In this document: positions 50,637 to 60,083 of the stretch, piece by piece
Layout of the letters: each line of letters opens with the position of its first letter
How positions within the stretch are numbered: the stretch's first letter is position 1
NCBI GenBank assembly: GCA_902801515.1
Contig: CADCII010000002.1
Location: 1-64,000 of the forward strand
DNA length: 64,000 nt
Origin: an uncultured Lachnospiraceae bacterium
Lineage (GTDB): Bacteria; Bacillota; Clostridia; Lachnospirales; Lachnospiraceae
Direction of reading: 5' to 3'
Notes under the pieces: generated by a model
What the model saw: the letters and a program-made list of their open reading frames with translations, nothing else
What the model was told of the DNA's origin: nothing
Database searches by the model: none
Program-made: the position numbers and the translations under genes

Positions 50637-52814
50637 TTACTCATTTGTAACAAGGTCCGCGTAAGCTCCGCCCTTCGAAAGCAGTTCATCATGCGTCCCG
50701 CGCTCCACGACATGCCCCTTCTCCAGAACAATGATCTCATCACAGTCGCGGATGGTAGAAAGCCTGTGTGCGATCACGATGCAAGTGATGCCGCGCTCGC
50801 TGATGGACTTAACTACCTCATACTCTGTCTTCGCGTCAAGCGCAGAGGTCGCCTCGTCCAGAATGCAGATCGTGGGATCCTGTGCCAGAGCACGGGCGAT
50901 CTCGATACGCTGCCTCTGTCCGCCGGAAAAGTCCCTTCCGTTTTCAGACATCTTATGCTGGTAGCCGCCCGGGCGAAGAACGATCTCCTCATGGATATCT
51001 GCGTCACGTGCAGCCATGATCACCTCGAAATCTTCGATCGAACCGTCCCACATCTTGATATTATTTGTCACAGTATCCTCGAACAGAGTCACATTCTGAT
51101 CGATGACCGCTACCGATCCGATGAAAACATTCCGGTCGATCTCTGAGATCGGTTTGCCGTCAAATGTTATACTGCCGCTCCATGGCTGATACAGACCGCT
51201 GATCAGTTTCGCAAGCGTTGACTTGCCGCATCCGGAACGGCCGACCAGAGCGATCTTCTGTCCCGGTTTTACAGTCAGGTTAAAGTCCGTGATCAGCGGA
51301 TCCCCAAGCGGAGAATAGCCGAACCGGATATCCTTCAGTTCAATATTGCCGGTCAGCTTCTCATATTCCTCGTGTTTCTCCCGCGGCTCCATATTCGGAT
51401 CGTCGGGATAACTCATGACGTCATCCACACGCTCCATCTGAGTGATCATCTCCTGCATCGACTGGCCGGCGCTGATCAATTCATTGGCCGGCTTCATGAA
51501 GGAACCCAGGAATCCCTGGAACGCCATGACCATACCAACTGTGAACGAACCATGCAGCACCAGGTAGACGCCTCCGCCCAGAACCGCCAGATTCGAGATC
51601 TGAGTCACCAGATATGGGATCGTGCTGAAAAATGAACTGAGTTTGGTGTATCGATAGTTCTGTGTGTTTACACTGGCCTGGAAGCCTGCCCATCTTCCGA
51701 ACACGCCTCGTTCTGCTCCGCTTGCCTTGATCGTCTCAATCATGCGGATGCTGGACGCTGTCGCAGAAGAGAGTTTGGCGCTGTCACGCATCTGGACACG
51801 CGTAAGATTGACTCTCCTGGCGGTAACCCAGGCGGAGACACCCATGTTGATGAAGATGGCAAGTACGCCGACCAGTGTAAGGATCGGACTGTATCTGATC
51901 ATTACGACCAGATAGAACACCATCATCATGGTATTGATCGCAAGAGGTGCAAAAGTATTGACAAGCGTACCAGCGATCTCTGCATTGGTCGCCTGCCGGT
52001 CAGCAATATCTGATGACAGCCTCTGCCCGAAGAACTGCATCGGCAGGTGGAGGACTTTCCACAGATACATGGAACTTCCGACCGCCTCCAGCTTGCCCTG
52101 GATCCGCAGACTGTAGACCGTTGATATCCACAGTACCAGTATATTGATCACGGCAAAGGCGCTCAACGCGAAAATAAACGGGCGAAGCCAGCCTGGATTC
52201 TGCCCGCTCAGCAGCCGGTCCAGGAAGACCCTGCCGAAGATGGGACTGATCATACTGAGAAGTGATGAGATAGTCGTTGTCAGGACCACGAAAACAACTG
52301 CCGTGGACGTACCTGTAAGGCGCTCCTTCGCATAAGAGAAGACACTCTTCTTCTTGCCGGAAGGCTGGAAATCCTCTCCCGGTTCAAACGTCAGCATGAC
52401 GCCTGTGAATTCCTGGTCAAACTCCTCCATGGACACATTAACCCGTCCACGGGCCGGGTCATTGATCACAGCCATCCCTCTGCGGAACCCGCAGAGCACT
52501 ACGAAATGATTAAACCCCCAGTGGATGATGCAGGGGAACGGCCCTTCCGCCATCAGATCTTCCGGTTCCACTCGCCACGCCTTCACCACCATGCCGTAGC
52601 TTCTGGCTGCAATAATTATATTTTTAGCGCTGGCGCCGTCCCTGGAAACGCCGCAGTCCACCCTGGCCTGTTCCAGGGGAATCCATTTCTGGTAATAATT
52701 CATGATCATGGTCAGGGACGCCGCGCCGCATTCCAGCACTTCCAGCTGCATAACAACTGGAACGTTCGCTACGCCCTTTGTGATCGGCTCTGGGACCTTC
52801 GAATGGTTGCTCAT
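50637..52814 (-). CDS. NHLM-type peptidase-containing ABC exporter (C39)
   Basis: This 725-aa exporter cuts leader peptides after double-Gly sites and exports the product. The N-terminal C39 peptidase has Cys29 (LECGAAS), His103 (GFNHFVVL) and Asp119 (INDPARG). A membrane domain (about 160-450) and an ATPase domain (about 480-720: GRSGCGKST, FSGGQRQR, ICILDEATSALD) follow. It fits the first ABC subunit of NHLM systems. Its presence predicts a GG-type leader peptide nearby; the candidate at 59713 has one. Confidence 0.92.
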   Translation of the reverse strand: MSNHSKVPEPITKGVANVPVVMQLEVLECGAASLTMIMNYYQKWIPLEQARVDCGVSRDGASAKNIIIAARSYGMVVKAWRVEPEDLMAEGPFPCIIHWGFNHFVVLCGFRRGMAVINDPARGRVNVSMEEFDQEFTGVMLTFEPGEDFQPSGKKKSVFSYAKERLTGTSTAVVFVVLTTTISSLLSMISPIFGRVFLDRLLSGQNPGWLRPFIFALSAFAVINILVLWISTVYSLRIQGKLEAVGSSMYLWKVLHLPMQFFGQRLSSDIADRQATNAEIAGTLVNTFAPLAINTMMMVFYLVVMIRYSPILTLVGVLAIFINMGVSAWVTARRVNLTRVQMRDSAKLSSATASSIRMIETIKASGAERGVFGRWAGFQASVNTQNYRYTKLSSFFSTIPYLVTQISNLAVLGGGVYLVLHGSFTVGMVMAFQGFLGSFMKPANELISAGQSMQEMITQMERVDDVMSYPDDPNMEPREKHEEYEKLTGNIELKDIRFGYSPLGDPLITDFNLTVKPGQKIALVGRSGCGKSTLAKLISGLYQPWSGSITFDGKPISEIDRNVFIGSVAVIDQNVTLFEDTVTNNIKMWDGSIEDFEVIMAARDADIHEEIVLRPGGYQHKMSENGRDFSGGQRQRIEIARALAQDPTICILDEATSALDAKTEYEVVKSISERGITCIVIAHRLSTIRDCDEIIVLEKGHVVERGTHDELLSKGGAYADLVTNE

Positions 52815-52920
52815 GTAACACCTCTTGACTTGAGTAACTTAGCTTCTGTTCTGCCGTGTGCCTCACCTGCAAAAACATCCACAGCAGCTTAGCCGCAGCG
52901 GCCTCTGTCAGTCCCACGCT

Positions 52921-53418
52921 TCAGCTGTCAAAAAACAGCGACGCCGGCGTAAGTGTCTCGGTCACCACTTCTCCGGACACGATCCCATCTTCCTCAACGG
53001 GCTGCGCCAGATCGATCGGGTACACAATGTCTCCGACCGACAGCTTGCCTGCCAGGATCACATAGATATTCGTATCTTCAGAAACCACCTGCGGGTTAAG
53101 CGTATCCGGAGCAAGCTCATATTCGGTGCCGGCCACTGCAACAGTGCGGTGATCAATGACACCGTCAAGAGCGGACTCAGGAACCATGCAGATACTCTTC
53201 CCGTTCTCCGTAACTACAGCCGCCGGAACCGTTGCGTCGATCCTCCCGAAAAACCCCCAGATGCAGACGCCGATCAGTAAAACAATTACCGCAGCAAGCA
53301 CAATCCATACTCCCGGGGATGTCACCCGCAGATAATCATTGAGTTTCTCCGGACTCTCCAGCCTCTTCAGGTTCTTCTCTCGAAAGAGGCTCTGTTTCTT
53401 ATCAGTGTTATCCGGCAT
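52921..53418 (-). CDS. Short HlyD-like membrane-fusion protein of the exporter
   Basis: This 165-aa protein has a cytoplasmic N terminus with LESPEKLNDYLRVTSPG, one transmembrane helix (about 36-57) and a beta-rich extracellular part. The N terminus matches NHLM-system HlyD-like secretion proteins, but these are usually over 400 aa, and the coiled-coil and lipoyl middle part is missing here. The frame is intact and the C-terminal segment (GDIVYPIDLAQPV...) is orderly, so it looks like a naturally short form rather than a fresh truncation. Confidence 0.78.
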   Translation of the reverse strand: MPDNTDKKQSLFREKNLKRLESPEKLNDYLRVTSPGVWIVLAAVIVLLIGVCIWGFFGRIDATVPAAVVTENGKSICMVPESALDGVIDHRTVAVAGTEYELAPDTLNPQVVSEDTNIYVILAGKLSVGDIVYPIDLAQPVEEDGIVSGEVVTETLTPASLFFDS

Positions 53419-53442
53419 ATCAGGACCTTCCCTTTCTTTGTC

Positions 53443-54132
53443 TTATTCTTCCGCTCCGTACAGGATATATCTGCCGTCCTCGATTACCATACCGATCAGA
53501 GTACCGCCCTTGCCGCAGCCTGCATCTATGCAGATTATACCGTTTGCAGGAAGATCGCGCCACTGATTCTCGGATAATTCAATGACATTTCCCTCATCTC
53601 CCGCAAAATACGCAGGTGTCTCGAGCGCGATATGCCCCGTGATCGCAAGCGGGCCGGCATACCGGTTCTGCAGCACTATTCCGTGATCATGCACAAGTGT
53701 GAAGACATCATTTGCCTCCGGCGGATCCGCCATCAGCCCCGCGTGAACGCAGCTGAAACCATCCCCTTTGTAATACAGGACAGAGTGCTCTTCTATCCAC
53801 GGAGCACAATCCTCCATCTTCTCACCATGCTCTTTGAAGGAACGCACAGTGGTCCTTCTGCCGACTCTCTCCCACATCTTTTTCATGGCAAATGAGATCT
53901 TCGGCTGTAGCAGATAGTCTTCATGGTTTCCCCGAAGCAGCACAAAACGCTCTCCAAAATCATCCGCCAGCTTCTTTACGATCTGCAGCACGCCCCAGGA
54001 ATCCGGCCCGCGGTCAAACAGATCTCCCAGCAGAATAAGCCGGTCCCTGGACGGGTCCGGGTCCAGGATCCCCAGAAGTTCTTCGAAGGGCCGGCGGCAG
54101 CCGTGTATATCTCCGATAATGTGTGTTTTCAT
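53443..54132 (-). CDS. Metallophosphoesterase of the PPP Ser/Thr-phosphatase type
   Basis: This 229-aa protein has the PPP phosphatase motifs GDIHGC (residues 6-11), GDLFDRGPDS and GNHEDYLL, and a metal-site His in VHAGL and ITGHI. It resembles bacteriophage-lambda-type protein phosphatases. It sits inside the export operon between the ABC gene at 54343 and the HlyD-like gene. With the HPr-kinase-like gene at 58894 it makes a kinase/phosphatase pair in one cluster. ATG 54132 follows AGGA by 9 nt. Confidence 0.88.
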   Translation of the reverse strand: MKTHIIGDIHGCRRPFEELLGILDPDPSRDRLILLGDLFDRGPDSWGVLQIVKKLADDFGERFVLLRGNHEDYLLQPKISFAMKKMWERVGRRTTVRSFKEHGEKMEDCAPWIEEHSVLYYKGDGFSCVHAGLMADPPEANDVFTLVHDHGIVLQNRYAGPLAITGHIALETPAYFAGDEGNVIELSENQWRDLPANGIICIDAGCGKGGTLIGMVIEDGRYILYGAEE

Positions 54133-54342
54133 GACCATACTTCCTAAGCAAAAACGATCTTTCAAGATTTATTATACACTATCCACTGATACTCCGCTGA
54201 AGCAGTCTCATTCACCGTCCAAAACAGCAATAAAAAGGTCCCCTTCAATACAGAGAGCAGGCTGAATGGTCCAGTTTCTGTATGCGGTGACCCCAAAAAC
54301 GATTCTTTCAGTTAACAAATAACGCCATCAGCAACTAAACTG

Positions 54343-56034
54343 TCAGATCTTATCTGACTGATCCTGACTGGCCTGCGTCATCTTCCCGTCTGCTATATGC
54401 AGCACATAGTCACAGATATTCAGCGCGGCTCTTCGGTGCGTCACTATGATGCAGGTCTTGTCGCGCATCTTCGAGATGTTCTCCAGAAGCTTTGCCTCTG
54501 TCTTCTCGTCCAGCGCGCTGGTCGCCTCATCCAGAAGAAGGATCGGCGCTCCTGTCAGCAGCGCTCTTGCCACCGCCACTCTCTGCGCCTGTCCTTCAGA
54601 CAGACCGACTCCTCTCTCTCCAAGAACTGCGTCAAGTCCTATGTCCTCAACCACATGATCGATGCAGGCGGCCTTCGCTGCCCTGTCGATTTCTTCATCT
54701 GTTGCGCTGTCCGTGAACATCGTCAGGTTATCCCTCAGCGTTCCCGAAAACAGCGTATTGCCCTGTGGGACGTAGGCAAACAGAGATCTCGTTCCACGCG
54801 AAGCCGGAACTACTGAATCCCCGAGTACGAAATCAAGGCTTCCTGATGTCGGCTTGTAGATCCCCAGCAGAAGCTGAAACAAAGATGTCTTGCCGCCTCC
54901 GGACATTCCGGTCAGTGCCAGGAAGTCTCCTTTACGGATCGTCCAGTTGATACTCTGCAGTACCTCTTCCACACCGTCATCATACTTGAACGTAATATTA
55001 TCCATCCGGATCTCGTCAAAATCCGGTAGTTTCTGAGTTTCTTCCTCATCAGGAAGGTCTGTCAGTTCAAGCAGACGCTCCGCGGAGGACGTGACCCCAT
55101 ACGCCTGCGACGCCATACTCAATGAATTGGCGATCGGCCCCTGGATACGGCCGATCAGCTGGATCATTGCCGCCAGCGAACCATAGGTCAGATTCCCATG
55201 ATAGATATTAATACAGCCCCAGATCATGCAGAACAGCCATGAGAGCTCAAACACCAGGCCCATACTGTTATTCATCCAGAAACTGAACATTCCCTGCCGG
55301 ATCTGCTCCCTGGCAAGGAAGTCCTGATGCCCCGTGATACGCTGGACAGCCCTCTGTTCAGATACACTGGATTTAATCAGGCGAATATTTTCCAATGTCT
55401 CCTGCATGTCAGCATGCAGCGCACCTTCTGCTTCCTGCATCCTCTTGTGACGATCCTTCAAGGGTTTGCGGAATAACAGCACCACTGCCAGCCCCAGCAA
55501 ACCGCCGACCAGCATCAGAATCACAAAGTGCCAGTCCATGGCAATCAGAATCGCGGCAGCTCCTATAAAACTGACCGCAACCCCGATGAAGTTCGGCAGG
55601 ATACTCATCACGCCGTTCTTGACCACATGCATATCCGAAAAGACACGGTTCACAAGTTCACCGCTGTGATACCCCTTAACCCCCGGATACTCCTTGGAGA
55701 GCAGTTCCTTAACCAGCATCCCCTGCATCGTTTTCTGAAGATCAGTAGTCGCCCTCAGTCGCACGACCGCGCGAACCGCAGAGAGACCATGCTGAATCAG
55801 GATCAGCATGCCAAGCAGAATGGCATACTTGCGCAGCTGATCCATATTCGAAGAGACCGCGCCATCTACCAGCCCCTTCGTCGCGATGGTAAAACACAGC
55901 GAAAAAAGAGTCGCAGCAACCGTGATCAGACATATGAGCACGATCCTAAGATGCACACACTTTGACCATCGAATAGTTGCCGCAAGCCCCGGACTTTTGA
56001 ATATGGATCTGATCTTACCTAGATTCTCTCTCAT
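54343..56034 (-). CDS. ABC exporter half-transporter
   Basis: This 563-aa protein has a six-helix membrane domain (about 30-300) and an ATPase domain (about 340-555: GMSGGGKTS as Walker A, LSEGQAQR signature, ILLLDEATSALD Walker B, THRRAA switch). The Walker A ends in KTS, not KST. It is a third ABC protein in this cluster, lacks a peptidase domain, and probably works as a homodimer. The 177 nt after it (54166-54342) hold no clear feature. Confidence 0.9.
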   Translation of the reverse strand: MRENLGKIRSIFKSPGLAATIRWSKCVHLRIVLICLITVAATLFSLCFTIATKGLVDGAVSSNMDQLRKYAILLGMLILIQHGLSAVRAVVRLRATTDLQKTMQGMLVKELLSKEYPGVKGYHSGELVNRVFSDMHVVKNGVMSILPNFIGVAVSFIGAAAILIAMDWHFVILMLVGGLLGLAVVLLFRKPLKDRHKRMQEAEGALHADMQETLENIRLIKSSVSEQRAVQRITGHQDFLAREQIRQGMFSFWMNNSMGLVFELSWLFCMIWGCINIYHGNLTYGSLAAMIQLIGRIQGPIANSLSMASQAYGVTSSAERLLELTDLPDEEETQKLPDFDEIRMDNITFKYDDGVEEVLQSINWTIRKGDFLALTGMSGGGKTSLFQLLLGIYKPTSGSLDFVLGDSVVPASRGTRSLFAYVPQGNTLFSGTLRDNLTMFTDSATDEEIDRAAKAACIDHVVEDIGLDAVLGERGVGLSEGQAQRVAVARALLTGAPILLLDEATSALDEKTEAKLLENISKMRDKTCIIVTHRRAALNICDYVLHIADGKMTQASQDQSDKI

Positions 56035-56049
56035 AAACCGGTGATTTCT

Positions 56050-58143
56050 TCACCCTCCGTCCTCCGGATGGTACGTCTTTACAACTTCCTTGACCCGCTC
56101 ACGGATGTCACGCTTGTTGTTGTAGGCGCTGTCCATAAGCCCACGCAGCTGCTTTAAGAACTCTTCCACATCAAACGGGATGGGGTTCCCTATAAAGATG
56201 AGCTCATTGTCCGTCTTCCGGAGGCCTTCCTCCGCCATCAGTTTCTCCTCATAGAGCTTCTCACCCGGGCGCAGGCCTATATACTCGATCTTGATATCCA
56301 CATCCGGCTTAAAGCCGGACAAGCGGATGAGGTTGCGCGCCAGCGTATCGATCTTCACCTGACTGCCCATATCCAGCACAAAGATCTCACCGCCTTTCGC
56401 ATACGTCCCGGCGAGCAGCACCAGGCTGACCGCCTCCGGTATGGTCATGAAATAGCGGATGATATCAGGATGCGTCACCGTCACCGGCCCGCCCTTCTCG
56501 ATCTGTTTTTTGAAAATGGGTATGACTGACCCGTTCGAGCCGAGTACATTGCCAAAACGCACCGCCACAAACTCCGTGTGAATGGTCTGGAGCTGCTCCT
56601 TCGCGAGGGCGCTGTAGTAGGTTCCCATCTCATGAGTGAAGAGCTGGGGAATCTCGTCTGCCTTCCCGGCCTTAATCTTTTCGTCAAAGCTCTGGATGAT
56701 CATCTCACAGATCCGCTTGCTTGCCCCCATGATATTGGTGGGGTTCACTGCCTTATCTGTACTGATGAGGACGAAGCGTTCACACCCGTGCGCCATGGCT
56801 GCAAACGCTGTCTTATAGGTTCCGATTGCGTTATTCTTGATGACCTCGCAGGGCACAGTCTCCATGAGCGGGACATGTTTGTGCGCCGCCGCATGATAAA
56901 CGATCTGCGGGCGGTACTCCTCAAACACCTGGAACATTTTGCGGCTGTCTCGTACGGAAGCGATCAGTACATCAAAGTCCAGCTCCGGAAACTTCTCCTT
57001 CAGCTCCATCTGCAACTCATAGGCACTGTTCTCGTAGAAGTCCAGAACGATCAGTTTCTTCGGATGGTGTCCCGCAATCTGCCGGCAGAGCTCTGATCCG
57101 ATCGAACCCGAGCCGCCGGTCACCAGTACCGTCTTGCCGTTGATTAACTCAAAGACCTCCTTCAGGTCTGTCTTAACCGGCTCACGCCCCAGAAGGTCCT
57201 CCACCGAGACATCCCTCATATGGCTGACAGTCACATCGCCCGAGACCAGCTGGAAAACTCCCGGCAGATTTTTAATCTCACAGTCCGTCTGAGCGCAGAT
57301 CTCCAGAATCTCCTTCCTCGTCTGCATGGAAGCAGATGGGATAGCCACATAAATCTTGTCCACCTGGTACTTCTCAACAGCTTCCGGGATCATCTCACGT
57401 CCACCGACGATCTGAACTCCATCCATGAACCGTCTCCAGGTATTCTTATTGTCGTCGATAATACAGACAACCTGCTCCTGCACCTCGGCCGCTGTCTGAA
57501 TGTCGCGCAAAATGAGCCTGCCCGCGTCACCGGCCCCGACCAGCATAACACGGGGGATATGAAAACCGGAAAAAGATCTCATATCTCCATCCACCGCCCT
57601 GACTGTTCCGCCAACTCCCGCGCGCCGTACCACACCTTTGAGTCCCCCCGAAGGAATCGTTATACGCGCAGACATCAACACCCAGAACCGATACACAAAG
57701 CGGATCAGCATGACCAGGAACAGCTGTACGATGCTGCCGACCACATGGTAGGAGATGGGCATACGATTAACAGGTATTCCATTTCCCAGGAAGAGACGGA
57801 TTCCGAAGATATGCACCACGCAGGAGATTGCGGAAGCAATCAGGATCCGCGCCAGCTCGCTGAAGCTCGCATAGCGCCATATGGAGCGGTAAAGCCGCAG
57901 AAGCCAGAACAATGACAGGCAGAACACGATATAATATGGGATAAACCGCTTGTACGCTTCCAGATAGTAGGCCAGGATCTTCGAATACTGGAAGTCAAAC
58001 CGCAGCATCAGTCCCAGAAAATAAGCGGCCGCAATCGCAACTGCGTCATAGGCGGCCAGGACAAATGCCATGACCCTCCACTGCACATGAAAATACCGCC
58101 CGCTCTGCGGCGCTTTGTTTCCTTTGTTCTTTGTCTTGCTCAT
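56050..58143 (-). CDS. CapD/FlaA1-type nucleoside-diphosphate-sugar dehydratase
   Basis: This 697-aa membrane protein has four or five N-terminal membrane helices (about 20-150), a CoA/NAD-binding-like domain (about 195-310; VMLVGAGDAGRLILRDI) and an SDR domain (about 340-640; VTGGSGSIGSELCRQI, the MGASKRICE-type Lys motif and FGNVLGSNGSVIP). It should make a 4-keto-6-deoxy sugar from UDP-GlcNAc or similar, the first step to bacillosamine-like sugars. Its place inside a peptide cluster, 15 nt from the ABC gene, is unexpected and could point to a sugar step or to chance insertion. Confidence 0.92.
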   Translation of the reverse strand: MSKTKNKGNKAPQSGRYFHVQWRVMAFVLAAYDAVAIAAAYFLGLMLRFDFQYSKILAYYLEAYKRFIPYYIVFCLSLFWLLRLYRSIWRYASFSELARILIASAISCVVHIFGIRLFLGNGIPVNRMPISYHVVGSIVQLFLVMLIRFVYRFWVLMSARITIPSGGLKGVVRRAGVGGTVRAVDGDMRSFSGFHIPRVMLVGAGDAGRLILRDIQTAAEVQEQVVCIIDDNKNTWRRFMDGVQIVGGREMIPEAVEKYQVDKIYVAIPSASMQTRKEILEICAQTDCEIKNLPGVFQLVSGDVTVSHMRDVSVEDLLGREPVKTDLKEVFELINGKTVLVTGGSGSIGSELCRQIAGHHPKKLIVLDFYENSAYELQMELKEKFPELDFDVLIASVRDSRKMFQVFEEYRPQIVYHAAAHKHVPLMETVPCEVIKNNAIGTYKTAFAAMAHGCERFVLISTDKAVNPTNIMGASKRICEMIIQSFDEKIKAGKADEIPQLFTHEMGTYYSALAKEQLQTIHTEFVAVRFGNVLGSNGSVIPIFKKQIEKGGPVTVTHPDIIRYFMTIPEAVSLVLLAGTYAKGGEIFVLDMGSQVKIDTLARNLIRLSGFKPDVDIKIEYIGLRPGEKLYEEKLMAEEGLRKTDNELIFIGNPIPFDVEEFLKQLRGLMDSAYNNKRDIRERVKEVVKTYHPEDGG

Positions 58144-58182
58144 GCTTCTTACCCGAATCCCTGTACAGAACTTCTTAGGCTG

Positions 58183-58617
58183 CTATCTCCGCAGTCCGAG
58201 CATTCTTGCAGTCTTACCCGCTATTCGGCGCATCAGGAACAGCAATTTCCGCAACGGATATATTGCATTCCAGATACGACAATATATCTGATATCCCGTA
58301 TCCTCTACTGAATAGCTCTTTCCATTTCGTACAAAACCGGTCAGAACACCGATCATCAGTTCCGGCGGCACGTACTCCATCCGGTACGTATTATCTCCAC
58401 GGATGAGATATTCCTCGTCCTGTGTACCAATTATCCGATGCAGGATATAGCTGCTGCCGCGCTTATACAGCGCGACATCATATTTCTTCAGCCGTCCTTC
58501 TGGCGGCACGATCACTACGATGTCCCGGTTCTGATGAAGCATGGGGAGCATACTGACCCCCCTGGTCTTGTAGACCAGCCGTCCATCCTTCTTTAGAATC
58601 TCCTCAAATGTACTCAT
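58183..58617 (-). CDS. S26B (SipW/ER-type) signal-peptidase-like protein
   Basis: This 144-aa protein has the S24/S26 serine peptidase core: Ser22 in GVSMLPML, GRLKKYDVALYK, His60 in YILHRIIG and IRGDNTY. A His in place of the Lys general base is typical of the SipW/archaeal/ER type. A C-terminal basic hydrophobic segment (about 108-130) may attach it to the membrane. It lies 4 nt after the PqqD gene in the peptide cluster and may cut one of the candidate precursors. Confidence 0.83.
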   Translation of the reverse strand: MSTFEEILKKDGRLVYKTRGVSMLPMLHQNRDIVVIVPPEGRLKKYDVALYKRGSSYILHRIIGTQDEEYLIRGDNTYRMEYVPPELMIGVLTGFVRNGKSYSVEDTGYQIYCRIWNAIYPLRKLLFLMRRIAGKTARMLGLRR

Positions 58618-58621
58618 GCAT

Positions 58622-58882
58622 TCATTCTTCCAGCGCGCCGACCGAACGAAGAGTCGAAAGGATCCCCTTCACATCCGCTGCAATCTCATCCCGCGGTGCA
58701 TCATACTTTGCGCACATGGCATCCACGACAGCCTCTTCTGTCGTCTCTTCTTTCAGACAATCTACAATAAAAGCCGCCGTCCTGTTGTTTCGAAGCATCC
58801 CGGAAAACTTCTCCGCACCAACAGGCACCAGATACTGTACGCCATCAATTACCTGAGTGATAAAGTCATTCTTCAGTCTCAT
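58622..58882 (-). CDS. PqqD-family peptide-binding protein (RRE)
   Basis: This 86-aa protein matches the PqqD family: MRLKNDFITQVIDGVQYLVPVG, a central NNRTAAFIVDCLKEETTEEAVVDAM segment and a C-terminal helix ending in LRSVGALEE. PqqD domains bind leader peptides and bring them to modifying enzymes. ATG 58882 follows GGGGG and overlaps no neighbour. It lies 11 nt from the HPr-kinase-like gene. Confidence 0.9.
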   Translation of the reverse strand: MRLKNDFITQVIDGVQYLVPVGAEKFSGMLRNNRTAAFIVDCLKEETTEEAVVDAMCAKYDAPRDEIAADVKGILSTLRSVGALEE

Positions 58883-58893
58883 ATTGCCCCCTG

Positions 58894-59598
58894 TCAGCAC
58901 ATATCCGCATGCATCCCTTTCCACGCCACCAATGCAGCCTCCGGTTCTGTGTTACATCCCATTCGGTAGAATGCCGCCTGCCCGATCAGCCGCTTCTCCA
59001 GATCCAGGACCTTCTGCATCCGGTTCCTGTCCTCCGGTCTCCAGATATGCTGCATCAGATATGGAAACGGTTCCTTGACCGCTTCGATATGGTTCCGGCT
59101 GTCCCTCGTCAGTTCCACAACCGCCTTCAGCCTTGCAGATCCATTGCAGCCCAGCTTGTGTTTCCCGCACCAGGGTGATCCGTATACGACAGCCCTTTCC
59201 TCTTCCACTCTGACAAGCGGCTTGTCATCGTTGATCATCCATACTCGATCACCAAAGGTCTCTCTCCAGAGCCTGGCATGCGTACTCTTGCCCGTGCCGC
59301 TCGGAGCGGTAAAGATATAAGCTTCTCCATCCATGCACAGCGCCGAACCGTGCATTAATAATATATTATAATCCAAAAGCGCTGAGGCAAGCAAAGCATG
59401 GAGCGCATTGTTTTCCACAAAGGAAGGAGAACAACTCCCCTGCAGAGCCTTCCGCATCCAATCCAGATCTGCTTCTCCGGGCTCTACCTTGAGAAGCGGC
59501 GGTCTGTCCGTGATAAAATCCCGCAGGAAATCAGAATTATACTGCGACCGCACTTCTATGGGGATTCCGGCGAGTTCTATGTATGTAGTCTGCATCAT
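58894..59598 (-). CDS. HPr-kinase/PEP-carboxykinase-fold protein
   Basis: This 234-aa protein has the HPr-Ser-kinase-like P-loop APSGTGKST (98-106) preceded by LMHGSALCMDGEAYIF, and MINDDKPLVRV and GSPWCGKH further on. These fit small kinase-fold proteins found in peptide clusters; relatives in some lasso-peptide clusters phosphorylate the peptide. The N-terminal HPrK domain is absent. I chose ATG 59598; the first codon of the longest frame is TTG 59610. It is followed by pqqD and precedes no PTS gene, so true HPr is not the likely substrate. Confidence 0.85.
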   Translation of the reverse strand: MMQTTYIELAGIPIEVRSQYNSDFLRDFITDRPPLLKVEPGEADLDWMRKALQGSCSPSFVENNALHALLASALLDYNILLMHGSALCMDGEAYIFTAPSGTGKSTHARLWRETFGDRVWMINDDKPLVRVEEERAVVYGSPWCGKHKLGCNGSARLKAVVELTRDSRNHIEAVKEPFPYLMQHIWRPEDRNRMQKVLDLEKRLIGQAAFYRMGCNTEPEAALVAWKGMHADMC

Positions 59599-59712
59599 GT
59601 TTACATGCAATGAAGAGCCGATACATGTCTTTCTGAATATACAGATACATCGACTCTCACTCTGCTGCAGCTCCTGAGCTGATTCTATGTTTTTCCATTA
59701 ATTATCGTCTTC

Positions 59713-60021
59713 TCAGATCTCCGGCAAAAGGATATCATCCCTTTTCCTCTTGCGCTTGGACTTGGTCCTGGGTTTGCTGTCGGTCTTAGCTAATCCCCCG
59801 ATCACCAGATCCACCAGTTCCTCACTGATCTCTTCCCTGCTCCCCTTCGCCTCTTCAGGTTCCTGCCAGTCTTCGCCCAGTATTACTCCCGAACCTTCAG
59901 GCAGCTGCCAGTCTTCGCCCAATATTACGCCCGACCCTTCAGGCAGCTGCCAGTCTCCGTTCCATGTTTCTTCTGACTTTTCAGCTTCCTGGATGTTTTC
60001 TTCATTCCATTTTTCCGACAT
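59713..60021 (-). CDS. Candidate precursor peptide with double-Gly leader and 14-aa repeats
   Basis: This 102-aa protein has an acidic N terminus, three 14-residue repeats (about 22-59, core EDWQLPEGSGVILG), then EEISEELVDLVIGG (63-76) and a 26-residue basic tail with a Lys/Arg block (87-94) and the end LLPEI. Hydrophobic residues at -12, -7 and -4 relative to Gly76 fit a double-Gly leader for a C39 peptidase such as that encoded at 50637. Thr80, Ser82, Thr86 and Ser88 in the tail are possible phosphorylation sites. It has AGCAGGAGG and follows the direct-repeat promoter. No homologue is known to me. Confidence 0.7.
   Translation of the reverse strand: MSEKWNEENIQEAEKSEETWNGDWQLPEGSGVILGEDWQLPEGSGVILGEDWQEPEEAKGSREEISEELVDLVIGGLAKTDSKPRTKSKRKRKRDDILLPEI
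59858..59957. repeat. 42-bp tandem repeats in the precursor gene
   Basis: Two full 42-bp units and a partial third encode the 14-aa repeats of the candidate precursor. The two full units differ at a few positions only, so the expansion is fairly recent. Confidence 0.85.
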
Positions 60022-60083
60022 ATACGTTTCCTCCTGCTCTTTAAAATGATGCCGGGGCAGTCCATATATCCTGTCCCAGCATC

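Noticed and set aside
59858..59957. Possible CRISPR-like array
   Set aside because: The repeats are head-to-tail 42-bp units without spacers and lie in frame in a gene.
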